Source: Pleurostoma richardsiae (lineage: Eukaryota; Ascomycota; Sordariomycetes; Calosphaeriales; Pleurostomataceae). Taken from it: DNA of 64,000 nt. Every line of letters starts with the position of its first letter. Position 1 is the first letter of the stretch. The notes beneath the pieces were generated by a model, which was given only the letters and a program-made list of their open reading frames with translations, did not search any database and was not told the DNA's origin. The DNA lies in NCBI GenBank assembly GCA_030052745.1, contig JANBVO010000017.1, forward strand, positions 248,001 to 312,000, given 5' to 3'. Position numbers and translations under genes: made by a program. Positions 11,753-25,400 of the stretch are shown here, one piece after another.

Positions 11753-12414
11753 TGGCGTGCAATGCAAGAGTGCATGGCCGACTGATTGACTGCGTTGCAG
11801 CAAAAAAGAAGAAATAGAAGCAGAAGATAATTGTCTAGAGATGCCATTGTTAGAAACCATGCGTATTGCCCCGTATTCTGCCCCGTGCCGTCTCCTGGTG
11901 AAGCGTCATTTCTGCGTAGAGTCGTGGGTCGTAGCTTTGGTGTTGAAGGGGAATGCCGCCTGCTTGAATCCGCTTCTGGTCGAAGAGGATCGATATCAAA
12001 GTCTCTTTTCGTCTTCAGGAGGAAGAGAAGAAGAGATCAGGGGGAAGGAAATGCATCTCGACCGTCGGGAAGGCGGGAGGATTCTTATGTACCCGTGCTT
12101 GATCCCTCTATCGCTGCTTCCTTGCGGGAACGACAGGATACCAGGGAAGTACCTGCAGATATTGTTGCCTGCCAAGTCTTCAGGGGCAGGAGCGATGGAC
12201 TCAGGAGACAGGGTTGATTGAGGTAGACGCGACATAGAAGATACATTGCCTTCCTTCATGATGGCGTAGAAGCGCCTGCAAAGTCTCATGTATCTCCTTT
12301 GTATCGTGGGGCCGACATGGACGGCAGTTACAGCAGGCACGGCAATATTGGTTGACTCCGCCTCTATCGCTTTTCCTCTGCGCAAATCACAGACTGGCGA
12401 TGGCTTCACTTCAC

Positions 12415-12430
12415 GCTATCTTAGCTATCT
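12415..12430 (-). promoter_or_regulatory. Tandem GATA elements (GCTATCT direct pair)
   Basis: GCTATCT occurs at 12415-12421 and again at 12424-12430. Each contains AGATAG on the complementary strand, fitting the HGATAR core bound by fungal GATA factors. Neither copy is a full ATCWGATAA site, so iron control is less certain than for sidA. Confidence 0.4.
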
Positions 12431-13097
12431 GCGGCGGTACGAGCTCTGCGGTCTCGTTTCCTGCGCACCCCCGCTTCCGAGCCAGAGAGCATCAGCAGAC
12501 GGTTGCCTACTAACTTACCCGGCAGTTACGTATTGCACCCCGCAGTGCCAGCACATGCAGCGCCCTGCAAGCCGCTAGGACCCGACGCCGTCAGGCCCGA
12601 TCCGCGGCCGCTAACGCTTCTGGAACTGATTCTCAGGCGTTCATTACTACCTAAGGTAAGCCGCTATAAACCCATCGTCGGGCGCAAGGAGAAGTCCAGC
12701 GACACGGAAAATACATGGTGGGAAGAAGAAGTTGCAAGAGTCCAGGCGCGCGCAGGCAAGCGATGACGCCATATATCCCGCGGTAACGGCTCTGCTGCTG
12801 ATCGACGCCGGCTGTTGAGCGATAGACCATCCCGCGCAGAGACCACAGAGGTTTGTCATGGTCACAGCATGCCTACTGTGTAGTTCTTGTCTGGCCGGCG
12901 AAGTCGTGCCTGTCCATCGATTGACTGACTCGCCGCATTTGCTAATGAAATTCAACGGCAGCCACCCAGGCCGGCGGACCCCCATCAGAGCAAACACGAT
13001 CGACCGATATCTCCGCCCGAGGCGCACCATCTCCCACATCGATCCGCGAAAGCAGCAACCACTTCGACCTGCATGCAAGCCCCGATCTCCAAGAGTG

Positions 13098-13113
13098 GCT
13101 ATCTCAAGATAGC
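13098..13113. promoter_or_regulatory. Palindromic GATA element upstream of the NRPS gene
   Basis: GCTATCTCAAGATAGC is a perfect inverted repeat of GCTATCT around a 2-bp spacer. It presents one HGATAR core on each strand and lies about 300 bp before the NRPS start codon. A paired GATA arrangement is plausible for a GATA-type regulator, which is an inference. Confidence 0.5.
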
Positions 13114-13411
13114 TTAACACGTCGTCAGGAGAAAGACCAATCGGCGTGGCGTGCATTCGATCACCGTCACACCCTCGATTGCGCGCCGTTGCATGGCTCG
13201 CCTTATCAGGAGAAGGGGATTATGTGCGGATGACCAAACCCTTGCGTGGGGTTGGCTGGTTTTCTCGGAGGGTCCTCCCTTGAGCCACTCTTGGCCCTCC
13301 ACTACATCACGATACCTTCTCTATTGCTGGAATAGAAGAAGGGCAGAGGGGTACCACCGGCGCTAGGGGGGTAGCCTGCTGCTTTCAGACCACAGCGAAC
13401 TCATCGCCAAT

Positions 13412-16400
13412 ATGCACTCCGACGGCGATCGATCGGCGGGGAACCAGCTATCCATTCTCAATCCAGAACCCTCCCGAATACCAGGCCCACGGTTTCTCCA
13501 TGAGCTGGTTTGCAGAAATGGGCAGCGGGCCATTGATTACCTAGGCCCAGATGGAACGGTATCCAACGTCGACTACCTGGAGCTCCATGAAGCTTCGGAC
13601 CATTTGGCCCAGCGCATCGCCGGGGCGCTTCCGGCCACCGCTTGTGGCGAGCCCTTCGTCGTCCCTATCCTGTTGCCGCAGAGCCCCGATCTGTATATTT
13701 CACAGCTGGCTGTTTTGAAGGCTGGAGGCGCCTTCTGCCCTTTGAATCTTGATGCGCCCCCTGAGAGGGTTAAATTCATCCTCGGGGACGTCTCGGCGCA
13801 GGTGCTGGTCACCGTGTCAAGTCTCCTTGGCAAGGTGCCATCAGGGGAAGCCGGTCTGACAGTCATCGTACTTGACGACGATGAATCAAGCGGTGCCGAG
13901 AGTCATGTGCGGACCGAACATCGCGGGTTACGGTGCCCAAAACCTCATGACCTGGCATATGTAATGTACACCTCTGGATCGACAGGGACACCGAAGGGCG
14001 TCGGTATATCTCACGATGCAGCCACGCAGGCTCTGCTGGCGCACAACAGCCATATCCCTCACTTTTCTCGGTTCCTGCAGTTTGCAGCACCGACATTTGA
14101 CGTCTCCGTCTTTGAGATCTTCTTCCCCCTTTTCCGCGGTAGCACCCTGGTATGCTGCGATCGTGGCACGATGCTCAACGACCTCCCGGCAGCCATCCGG
14201 AGAATGGGTGTCGACGCTTGCGAACTCACCCCGACGGTAGCCGGTAGCCTCCTTCGGAAGCGGGAAAATGCTCCGGGCTTGCGCCTTCTTCTTACTATTG
14301 GAGAAATGCTGACCGAGCCGGTCGTCAAGGAGTTTGGCGGCAGCACAGACCGTTCAAGCATCCTCTGGGCGATGTACGGACCTACGGAAGCTACTATACA
14401 CTGCACGCTGCAGCCTGCCTTCCACAGCTCGTCAGGAGTCGGGAACATTGGCATCCCTCTTGAGACCGTCTCTTGCTTCATCCTAGAGCCTCTTGATGGG
14501 GGCGTCCCGAATCCGCATTGCAGGGTACTGAGCGTCGGCGAGGTTGGCGAACTCGCCGTCGGCGGACATCAGCTGGCTAATGAATACCTTAACAGGCCGG
14601 AGCAGACGGCTGCGGCGTTCATCCAGTCTCCATATGGCCGGTTGTATCGGACAGGCGACAAGGCTCGTATACTGCCGGACGGCACAATGGAATGCCTGGG
14701 ACGCATCTCGGATGGACAGGTGAAGCTTCGGGGTCAGAGAATCGAGCTGGGGGAGATCGAGCAAGCCATCCTGAAGACACCCGGTTGTCACGGCGCCGTC
14801 GCATCAGTCATTCAGGGCATCATCGTCGCATTTGGTGAGGTCGATGATGACAGCGCCCTGGAGGGGAAGATCCAGCAATCCTGCCGAGACTGGCTCCCCG
14901 GTTTTATGGTCCCTGGGGATCTCGTGCTTATGACGAAGTTTCCGCGCCTACCCTCGGGGAAGGTCGACAGAAAGTTGTTGAAGGCCAGATACGAAGAGTC
15001 AAATAAGCAGAAACAGGAAGAAGGTGATGAGCGATATGGCGATCCATATGTGGATGACACCGAGCGCAGACTGGCTGAGCTTGCTCAAGAGGCAATTGGG
15101 TCGCCGCTGAACCGGAACTCTATCCTGTCTGCATCTGGGATGGACTCGATCATGGCGATCAAATACTCGTCTCTTCTACGCAAGGCAGGCATTGATGTCA
15201 GTGCTGTAGACGTGCTCGCTTCAAAATCGGTGTCGAGTCTGTATTCACGCATAAAGCACCGGACTGCAACACATGAAGACGGTGCAGGGGAGCAGGTCGC
15301 TCGCGGGAACGAAGCGCATAGTATTGACCAGCAAAATGTCCTGGATGCTATTCCTCTGCTCCGCCAACGCGAGGATGCTATTCAGGAGATTCTACCTTGC
15401 ACGCCAACCCAGGAAGCGATGCTCGCAGAGACATCAGCAAACCCCGCTGCATACTGCAACTGGATAGAGCTCCAGCTTCCGGAGGGTGTGAAATCGGCAA
15501 CTGTCGTATCGTGGTTTCTGGCCCTAATACAAGAAAACCAGGCGCTGCGTACTGGATTCGCCGTGGTTAAGGGCCGGTTCGTGCAGGTCGTGTGGAAAAC
15601 GGTCCAGAAAGCTCAGATCCAGAAGGTCCGGCGCTTCGATTGGAGGGCTCATATTGAGAACGAGCAAGAGCTTCTGCATCCGCTCGATGTTCAAGTCCTA
15701 CCCTCGAAATCTAAACCGAGAGTCTTAGTTCGACTTCACCACGCACTGTATGATGGATGGTCCTGGGACGCCATCCTCGCTGATCTCAACGAACTGGCGC
15801 GCGGTCAAAGACCGCATGGACGTCCACAATTCCGGCACGTTGTCGATTATTATTGTTCTCGAACTTTCGCTCTAGAGTCGGATGCCGCACGAACCTTCTG
15901 GGCAGGATACCTTCTCGAATTCCAGCCTAATCCTCTACCCCAGCTACTACCAATTCACAGCCAGGACTCCCGGTCAGTGTCAGCTTTCCGGGTCTTCGAC
16001 CTGAGTCCCATTGATGTGGATAGTCTCTCCCAACAGCTTCAATGCAGCCCTCAGGTCTTCTTTCAGGCTTGTGTAAGTTGGATGTGGGCATCGATCGTCG
16101 GAGACGATGATGTGGTGATCGGCTCAGCAACTTCAGGGCGTACCATCCCAGTCCCAGGAATCGAGGACGTGGTAGGCCCATGCCTGACCACGACACCTCT
16201 GAGAGTAAAGTTCTCCCAAATTCGGACAGTCAAGGAGCTGCTTGGAAGCATACACGCATCCAACAGAGAGAGCCTGCCGTACTGCACTCTCCCTCTGGCC
16301 GAGGTCAAGAAGGCTGCAGGCATCCTGCCAGGACAGAGGCTATACGACGTCTTGTTTGTGTACCAGGAGTCAATCCATAGCCGAAATCGGCGCTCCCATC

Positions 16401-19400
16401 TAGTCCGCCAGGTTGCGCACCAAGACTACCTAGAGACGAAGCTCTTATTCGAGGTCGAGCCATCAGCCGACGGCTTTGAATGTCGACTCACTCATCATCT
16501 GGATTCGATCCACTACGCCCATGTCCAACATTTGCTAAGCCAGCTTCAGTGCCTTCTCAAATACGTGCTGAGTAACCTGGATGCTGAAATCAAGACTATG
16601 TTCAATTGTTTCCCAGAGTCCTTGGTCTCGAGATATAACACCACGCCGAGACACCTCGAAGGTGTCCCCGACCTGGCAGTCTCTGTCCAGGCCACGGCTG
16701 CTCAGTCACCGGACAAGCCAGCATTATGCTTCGCCAAGTCCATCTCGCAGACACATGTTGATTCGGAGACCGTATCTTACCGCGAGCTTAACGCTCTCGC
16801 CAACAAGGTCGCGCGTCATCTCCAGACATTCGGCGCAGCAGCAGGTGGGATCGTTCTCATTGTCATGGAGAAGTCAGTGCTGCTTTATGTCAGTATTCTT
16901 GGCATACTGAAAGCGGGCTGTGCGTATCTGCCTTTGCTGCCAACCACACCGCAGGCGAGGATCAAGACTATCGTGGAACAGGCGGGTGTTGAGCTATGCA
17001 TTGCTGATACAGCCTCGCTCGACGTACTCCAAGATTTGCGCGGCTGCCGTATAATTGACATAGATAAGTCGGACCTATCAGCATACATGGACACGAACCT
17101 CAACGTCCCCGCTGACCCGGCCCGAGTTTCCAATATCATCTACACGTCTGGAAGTACCGGTGTTCCGAAAGGCGTCTGTGTTACGCAGCTCAACGTCGTC
17201 AGCAACCTGAATGCACTGTCCGAGATATACCCAGTCAGAGATGGTTCACGCCTGCTTCAGTCCTGTTCTCAGGCCTTTGATGTCTCTGTTTTCGAGATTT
17301 TCTTTTCCTGGACAAGGGGAATGTGCTTGTGCTCCGCCACGAACGACACGCTTTTCGACGATCTCGAGAAAGCTATCAGGGCGTTAGAGGTCACACACCT
17401 GAGCATGACGCCAACCGTCGCCGCGCTCGTCCACCCAGCCAACGTGCCCAGAGTGCAATTTCTCGTAACCTCTGGCGAGCCTATGACAGAGGAGGTAGCT
17501 AGGAGATGGGTCAAGCAGCTCTACCAGGGCTATGGGCCCTCGGAAACGACGAATATCTGCTCGGTGAAGAAGATGGGCGCCAGCGACGCTATACGCCACC
17601 TTGGATGGACGTTTAAGAATACCTCCGCCTTCGTCCTGGAACCCGGAGCCATATCTCCGGTGCCTTACGGGTGCGTGGGAGAGCTATGCTTTGGTGGCGA
17701 CCAAGTTGCCCAGGGGTACCTGAACCTGCCAGATCTGACCGCGCAGAAGTTCATCGCCCACCCGAAGTACGGCCGACTCTATAGATCGGGCGATTTGGGG
17801 CGGATGCTACCTGACGGGTCCCTGATCATCATAGGAAGAGTAGACGATCAGATCAAACTTCGAGGGCAACGTGTCGAGCTTGGAGAGATCACTTCCACCG
17901 TTGCCGCCATCGACATGGTCCTGGCCTGTACGACGCTGTTGGTCAGGCGAAAGGACGCTTCCACAGATGTGCTTGCATCATTTTACGTTCCCATATCGAA
18001 GGAGTCTCCTGAGTTCCATGTCCTCCAGATCGAAGGCAAGACGGAGCAGATACAGGCCTCGATTTATCGCGTCGTCCAGTCAAAACTTCCTAGCTATATG
18101 GTGCCATCTCATCTTATTCCTGTCTCGACAGTTCCCATCATGCGGTCCGGTAAGATCGATAGAGCGAAACTCCGGGAGATGTTTGTCGCACTCAGTCATG
18201 AGGTGCTTGAAGCTACCGGCCCACCGATCTCCCACGATAACGACGGCGGCGAATGGTCAGACACCGAGCGCAAGGTCGCAGAAGTGTTGGGGGAATGCCT
18301 GGGAGTCCCCGTGCTAGACTTCCGACGATGGAGTCCGCTTACGAGCGTTGGGCTCGATTCCATCTCCGCTATCTCGGTTTCCGCACACCTCAAGGAGGCG
18401 TTCGGTAAAAGAGTCCCCGTTTCCGCTATTCTGCAGAACGCATCCATTGCAGGCCTTGCCCGAGTCATCGCCATTTCGCAGCCGGATTCGGTCCCTAGCG
18501 ACGCTGATCTGGACTTCTTTGATGCAAGCGTCACTCGTCAAATCACAGCCCGATTTGAGAAGGCTGGATTGACGGTCGAGAAGGTACTGCCTTGCACGCC
18601 CTTGCAGGAGGCAATGCTTGCTTCCTCCGCAACCGACGCATCATACCTGAACAAGATGCTCTTCCGTCTCAATGTGGACCCGAAGCGGATGAGGAGCTAC
18701 TGGGATGTTATGTGCCAACGGCACGGAATTCTCAGAACATGCTTCGTCACGACAGACGATGCTCACCACGCCATTATCCAGGTCGTTCTGAGAGACTGGG
18801 AGGTCCCATGGCAATCAATCGATGCTAGCACTAGGTCCATTGACGAAGCGATCCAAGAGCACTCCGCCATGGTTGTTCAAGCCATTGATACTCTCCAGCC
18901 CCCAATCTCATGCGCAATCCTACACGCAGGTCAGGAATGTTTCCTGTCGTTCATATGCCACCATGCTCTCTACGACGGAGTTGCAATTGAACAGCTGCTC
19001 TTCGAGATACAGCAGGTTGCGTCTGGTCACAGATTGGATCCCCCGCCAGCATATGAGAGATTCTTGAAAGAGATTTTTGCTCTACCGGAGTCCACCGACA
19101 GTTTCTGGAGGGATCACCTTTCCAGTCTCACACCGTCTCCTCTTCCTCGGGCAATCAGCACACCCAGTTCGCACGGCAAGGCCTGTATTTCCAATATGCT
19201 GGATATCTCGCTTTCTAAAGTCGAGAGGCATCTCAAGTCTCTCAACGTCTCGCTACTCTCACTTTGCCAGGCAACATGGTCGTCGCTTCTGGGCATCTTA
19301 CTTAGATCTCCCGATGTCTGCTTCGGCAATGTCGTCAGTGGTCGCTCAGTCCCTCTTACAAGAGTTGAAGAGCTCGTAGCGCCATGCTTTAACACCATCC

Positions 19401-22400
19401 CCGTACGCATCAATTTAGACGACATCAAATGGAATGCGAAAGTCTTGAGATCTTTCCAGAATCTCAACCCAATACTGCTAGACTACCAATTTACACCTCT
19501 AAGAAGGATACAATCTCTCGTCGGTACGGAAGGCAGGCGTCTCTTTGACACCCTTCTGATACTGCAGCAACCACGTCGGCGTTTGGATGAAAATCTGTGG
19601 AGGCTCGATAGGGATGACGGAGAGATGGATGTGAGTAGCTACATCCCTCGGCGCTGAATTACAAATAGACTGACAGATCGTCGCTCAGCTACCCCTTGTT
19701 TGCGAAGTGACTCCGAATACCCAACTTGATACCCTTGATTTCAGCTTGCATTTCGATAGGTATGTCTGCTGATGAAGTCATTCTGTTGATCACCGAATCT
19801 AACTAGAGGCAGATCTCACTTATCCGACGCTGTTGTCTCTTTCATATACGATACCCTCTCATACATTCTCGTTCATATTTTGGACTCTCCACACTCGAAT
19901 ATTACCAGTTCATCATCATTGCCAGCATCTCTGAGAGCTAGACTCGAAGATCTCCAGTTGCATTATCCGACTGGACCATCAGGGCCTGATGCAGCCGAGT
20001 CCGGATCCCCCGACGAGTGGTCTGACACGGAAACCGCTGTTCGCTCAATGTTAGCGAAGCTGTCGAAGACGCCATCTCAAAAGATCACTCGTCACACGAC
20101 GATCTTCCAGCTAGGCCTGGACAGCATCAATGCCGTGCAGATCGCATCTATGCTACGGAAACAGGGGCTTGCTGTTACGGCGACAGATGTCATGGAGCAT
20201 CCCAGCTGCGCGAGGTTGGCCGCACGCCTAGACCAAGGACAGCAAGTTCCGCGTGAAAACATGGATTACGATTTTGAAGACTTCCAACGCATTGTTACTC
20301 CTCTTCTCAAAACCAGTGTGCCGGACTGGGACTTGATCGAGACTGTTCTACCTTGCACGCCTCTACAAGTCGGAATGCTCACAGAGTTTCTAAAGTCGGA
20401 AGGGAAGAATTACCTCAACTACATCTCGTTCCAGACGCAAGGGTCGTTCAGGGTCGATCAGTTTCTGCAAGCTTTATCCGCAACCGTCAATATGCATGCA
20501 ATGCTCCGTGTTGGCTTCGCCCCAGTCGAGCACCAGGACTCTTCGTTCGCCATGATCCAGTACTCGCCGGATTCAAAACCGATCCCTCTCACAGACGTCG
20601 TGGACAATAAGACGCAGAAATTTAGCTTCGAGAAGTGGCGGCTTGATGCAGTTCGTGGCTGTCTGAGTGAGCTCCATCGGCCGCCGTGGAGAGCTGCGCT
20701 TGTTCGAGGCCAATCCGAAACAACATTGCATTTGGCCATTCATCATGCCATCTACGACGCCACCTCTTTGTGGCTCATTCTGTCGGATCTATCAGCGGCG
20801 CTGCAGGGGATGGTCCTTCCGTCAAGACCTAGCACAGTTGATGCTGTACGAGAAATCCTTGGCCAAGTCAAGGTAAACAAGGTGGAGTCGAAGGAGTTCT
20901 GGGAGAAGCGAGCAGCGGACACAGTCATAAACAATTTCCCCGTACTGACACCGCTGAGAATCTCCCAGCGTGCGATTCTTACTCGGTCGAGGACCAGCAG
21001 TATATCGTTTTCCGCTCTTGAAAAAGCGGTCAAGGAGTCCGGTTTCACTATTCAGGCTCTTGTACAGGCCACGTGGGCCAGGGTCTTGACTGCCTATCTC
21101 GGAGAAGCAGCGGTCACCTTTGGGGTAGTACTGTCAGGCAGATATACCGAGGCAACGAGGAGTGCCGGGTTACCATGCATCGCTACCTTGCCGGTCATAA
21201 CAAGGGACTTCTCGTCCAACCGAGATATACTGGAGTTCATGATGTCTTACAACACCGAGCTCCATCGACACCAGCATACCCCACTCACGGACATCGCAAG
21301 ATGGGTTGGGCATCCCAATGTACGTCTTTTTGATACACTGCTTGTCTATCAGAAACTTGACCAGGACAATGACCGATTACGATGGCGGGTCATCGAGGAC
21401 ACTGCAACGATCGACTATCCACTTTCCATCGAGATTGAGCCCCAGGGGGACTCAATCGAGTTCAGGATCACGTTCTTTGATGATGTTCTTCCCGAGCAGC
21501 AAGCCAATCTTCTACTTCGACAGTTCGATGCGACGCTGTGCGACTTGGCGCTGCATCCAGATGGCAAGGCGGACGAACTGTCCGAGACACACCTCGACTT
21601 GTTCGCTGTCACACCAGCAGAAGAGCCGAATATATCATCCGAGATAGAATATCTCCATGAATTCGTCGAGATCACTGCGTTGAAGCAGCCTGACACCGTT
21701 GCGCTCGAGTTCGTCTCCGAGTTCGATGGGATGCGGGTAGTATCCCGACAGTGGACCTATAAAGAGCTCGATCGGATTGGCAACAAGGTTGCAAATATGC
21801 TTAGTGCCTATGTTCAAACTGGTGGCATTGTGGCCGCCTGCTTCGACAAATGCCCTGAGGCGCACTTTGCCATGCTTGGCATCCTCAAGGCCGGGTGTGC
21901 CTTGCTCGCTCTGGATCCAGGCGCCCCAGCTTCACGCAGAGAGTTTATCCTTCAGGATTCGGGAGCTGCTGTCCTTCTGACAGACAGAAAGAGAGCCTCA
22001 AGTCTGGATTTGAACGTATCAATCCCGGTTTTCCCTATCGACGAGGAATCCGTTGCAGCTGCCCCTACGCATGCTGCCAGCTTATTCCGCAAACTTACTC
22101 CTTCCGACAGGAGCTATTGCCTGTACACATCAGGAACCACAGGCACGCCAAAGGGATGTGAGATCACACACGAGAATGCCGTGCAGGCGATGCTGGCTTT
22201 CCAGAAACTCTTTGCTGGCCACTGGGACAAAGACTCAAGGTGGTTGCAGTTTGCCTCGTACCATTTCGACGTATCGGTGCTCGAGCAGTACTGGACTTGG
22301 TCGGTCGGCCTCAGATTGGTTGCGGCGCCGCGGGATGTCATCTTGGAGGATCTTGCCGGGATGATATCGAAGCTCCAAATTACACATATCGACTTGACGC

Positions 22401-25400
22401 CGAGCCTTGCCCGTCTGATTCATCCGGACGAGGTGCCCAGCCTCAGCCGGGGTGTTTTTATCACAGGCGGCGAGCAGCTGAAGCAGGAAATCCTTGATGC
22501 ATGGGGACCCGTGGGCGTCATTCACAACTTCTACGGCCCGACGGAGGCCACAATCGGTGTCACGTCCTATCCCCAGGTTCCGATCAACGGGAGGCCATCA
22601 AATATCGGCAGGCAGTTCCCCAATGTCGGGTCTTACGTCCTACACCCTGGCACGGAAATCCCCGTCCTCAGGGGCGGGGTCGGAGAGCTCTGCGTATCCG
22701 GCAAGCTGGTCGGGAAGGGATACCTCAACCGTGAAGATCTCACGATGGAGCGATTCCCCACGTTGAAGCGGTTCAATGACCGCGTGTACCGCACGGGGGA
22801 TCTTGTTCGTATCCTGCACGACGGCTGCTTCGACTTCCTCGGTCGTGCTGATGATCAAGTCAAACTTCGAGGTCAGAGACTTGAGATCGGAGAGATCAAC
22901 CACTGCATCAAGGCCGGTGTGTCTGACATCAATGACGTTGCCACACTGGTGATCCGGAACGAGAAGCTGCAGAAAGACCTACTCGTCTCGTTCGTTGTTA
23001 CAGATCCAAACCCCAATCGAAAGGCAGAGATCAAGTTGATAACTACTGAATCGGCGAGTGAGATATGCTCCAAGGCTCAGAAAGCCTGCCGGGAGAAGCT
23101 CCCTGGGTACATGGTCCCGACATATACTCTGCAGCTGCCCTACATCCCGCTGTCGCCCAACAATAAGGCAGAGATTAAGGAACTGAGGCGTCTATTTAAC
23201 GACTTGGCTCCAGAGCAGCTGATGGTACCGTCGTACAAGTCATCTAGCATTGTTGCAGGTGAGGTCGCAGAGAAGATATGTGCTGTGCTGGGGAACATGA
23301 TGGGGCTTGAGAGAGGCCAAATCAATCCTTCAGCCAACATCTTCGAAATCGGGATCGACTCGATCTCTGTTCTCCGGCTTGCGAGAGGACTCAAGAGAGA
23401 AGGCCTTACTCAAGCAACACCCGTCGTGATTCTGAAGAATCCAACAATCAGCGACTTAGCCGAAGCGCTGGGCTCCCAGGCACCGAGGAGCGCTGCGGCA
23501 GTCATGGAGGCACGTCAGCTGGTCGAGGCTTGTAAACACAGGAACCGAGGACTCGTCTGTCGCGCCCTTGGCATCACCCCCGAAGACATCGAATACATTG
23601 CCCCATGTTCGCCACTGCAGGAGGGCATGATATCAAGGTCGCGGATTGAGGTGAACGGCCGAGCTTACTTCAATTCCTTCCACTCCGAACTTGTGGATCG
23701 AGTGTCATTACCCCGTTTGAAAGCTGCTTGGGAGTGGGCGTTCGATGAGTGCTCCATCCTCCGCACAAGTTTCGTCAGCACTACCGATGGGTACATCCAG
23801 GTCTCACTAAAGGGTCGATCTCTGCCTTGGACTGAAAATTCGGTCGCGGACGAAAATAGCTTGCGGAGTATGGCAGCCGAGCGCTGGAGGCAATGGGTGG
23901 ACAAAAATCAGGAGAATATCGAGCGACCTGTCGAATTGCATCTCGTCCGGTTAGGAGACCGAAACGTCCTGATCATCCATCTCTTCCACGCAATATACGA
24001 CGCAAACAGTCTCGACCTCTTGCTGGACTTAGTCGCGGTTCGTTATAACGATACAAGCAAGCCACCAGCCGCACCGAGCTTCCTTGACGCTTTGGTTCAC
24101 GGACCGCTGAAGAATTACGGCATGTCGAAGGAGTTCTGGGTCAAGCATCTCGCGGGCGTGTCTTACAGGCCCCTGGGTCCCTTAATCGAAAACCCGAGCG
24201 ATAAGCACCTCAGTGCCTCACGCACTATCGAGTTCCAAGCTTTGGACAGAGTGCGCAGGTCCATCGGCGTGGCACCACAGGCTCTGGTCCAAGCTATCTG
24301 GGTGTCCGTCTCGCAGAGATACTTCACCAACGGCGTGACTGTGGGCGTCATCGTCTCTGGGCGGTCAATCGAGCTGGACAATGTCGAGCAAGTCATTGGC
24401 CCGCTCTTCAACACTATCCCGTACCACCACCGGTACGACCAAGGTGAGACGTGGTCGTCGGCCATTCGCACATGTCATGACTTCAACACCTCTATCATGC
24501 CCTTCCAGCACGTGCCTCTTCGCGACGTGCAGAAGTGGTGCTCCGGTGGACAGCCGCTGTTTGACGTCCTGTTCTCGTTCCAGCGAGAGGCTCCTAGCTC
24601 GCAGGCATACGCGCAACTGTGGATGGAACAAGAGCCGGAGCTAAATCCTGACTATCCTCTTGCTTTTGAGGCGACCCTTAAAAGCGACCAGACTCTAGAG
24701 GTGTTGGTGGTAGCGCAAAAGGGAGTTGCAAATGAGGATATGCTCGAACAACTGCTCACCAGTGTGGAGGGCGCTGCAAAGGCAATTGTCCAGGATGTAG
24801 AGGCTGCTGTATGGCCTTCGCTTGGACTCGACCTCGAAAAGCCTCTGTCAATGGGTACTACAATTGCCGACAACAATGATAGCAATGTCCCTCTGTCTCA
24901 AGCCACTCGGGCATCGCCATTTGAGTGGACGGAGGAAGCGACGACAATCAGACATGAGATGGCGGTTTTGGCCGACGTCGACCCTGACAGCGTCGAAGCG
25001 AACACAAGCCTGCTCGAGCTGGGGCTGGATAGCATCGATACCATCAAACTATCCGCGCGCCTCAGAAAGAAAGGCATTACCTTAGCGAATAGCCAATTGA
25101 TCAAGGGGCAGAGAATCTCGACCTTCCTGGGCATGCTCGGCGAGCGTTCGAGGGGTGACAATAGCGCTGAAGCAACCAGCCTATCGAAGCTAACCGCCAT
25201 TACCGATCCTTTACGGAAATACCTAGAAGACATCGGTTATGGCCTCCAAGGGGTTGAACAGCTGCTTCCTCCGACCCCGCTGCAGGACTCGATGGTGTCC
25301 GAAATGATACAATCAGGTTTCCGTCGCTATTTCAACCATGACGTTCTTGAACTGCCGGAAAGCCTTGACATTGCGAGACTGAAGGCTGCTTGGGAGACTG

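Larger units (their letters stand above)
11753..13411. other. Intergenic region between sidA and the NRPS gene
   Basis: About 1.66 kb without a supportable gene. It carries several CTATCT/AGATAG (HGATAR) elements: a direct pair at 12415-12430 and an inverted pair at 13098-13113. Probably the 3' end of sidA plus the NRPS promoter. Confidence 0.5.

Noticed and set aside
19631-19880. Two separate NRPS genes (frame ends at 19657, a new long frame opens at 19880)
   Set aside because: Two short introns (19631-19688 and 19760-19812) with good signals join the frames in phase and complete the C2 domain and the linker to T3.
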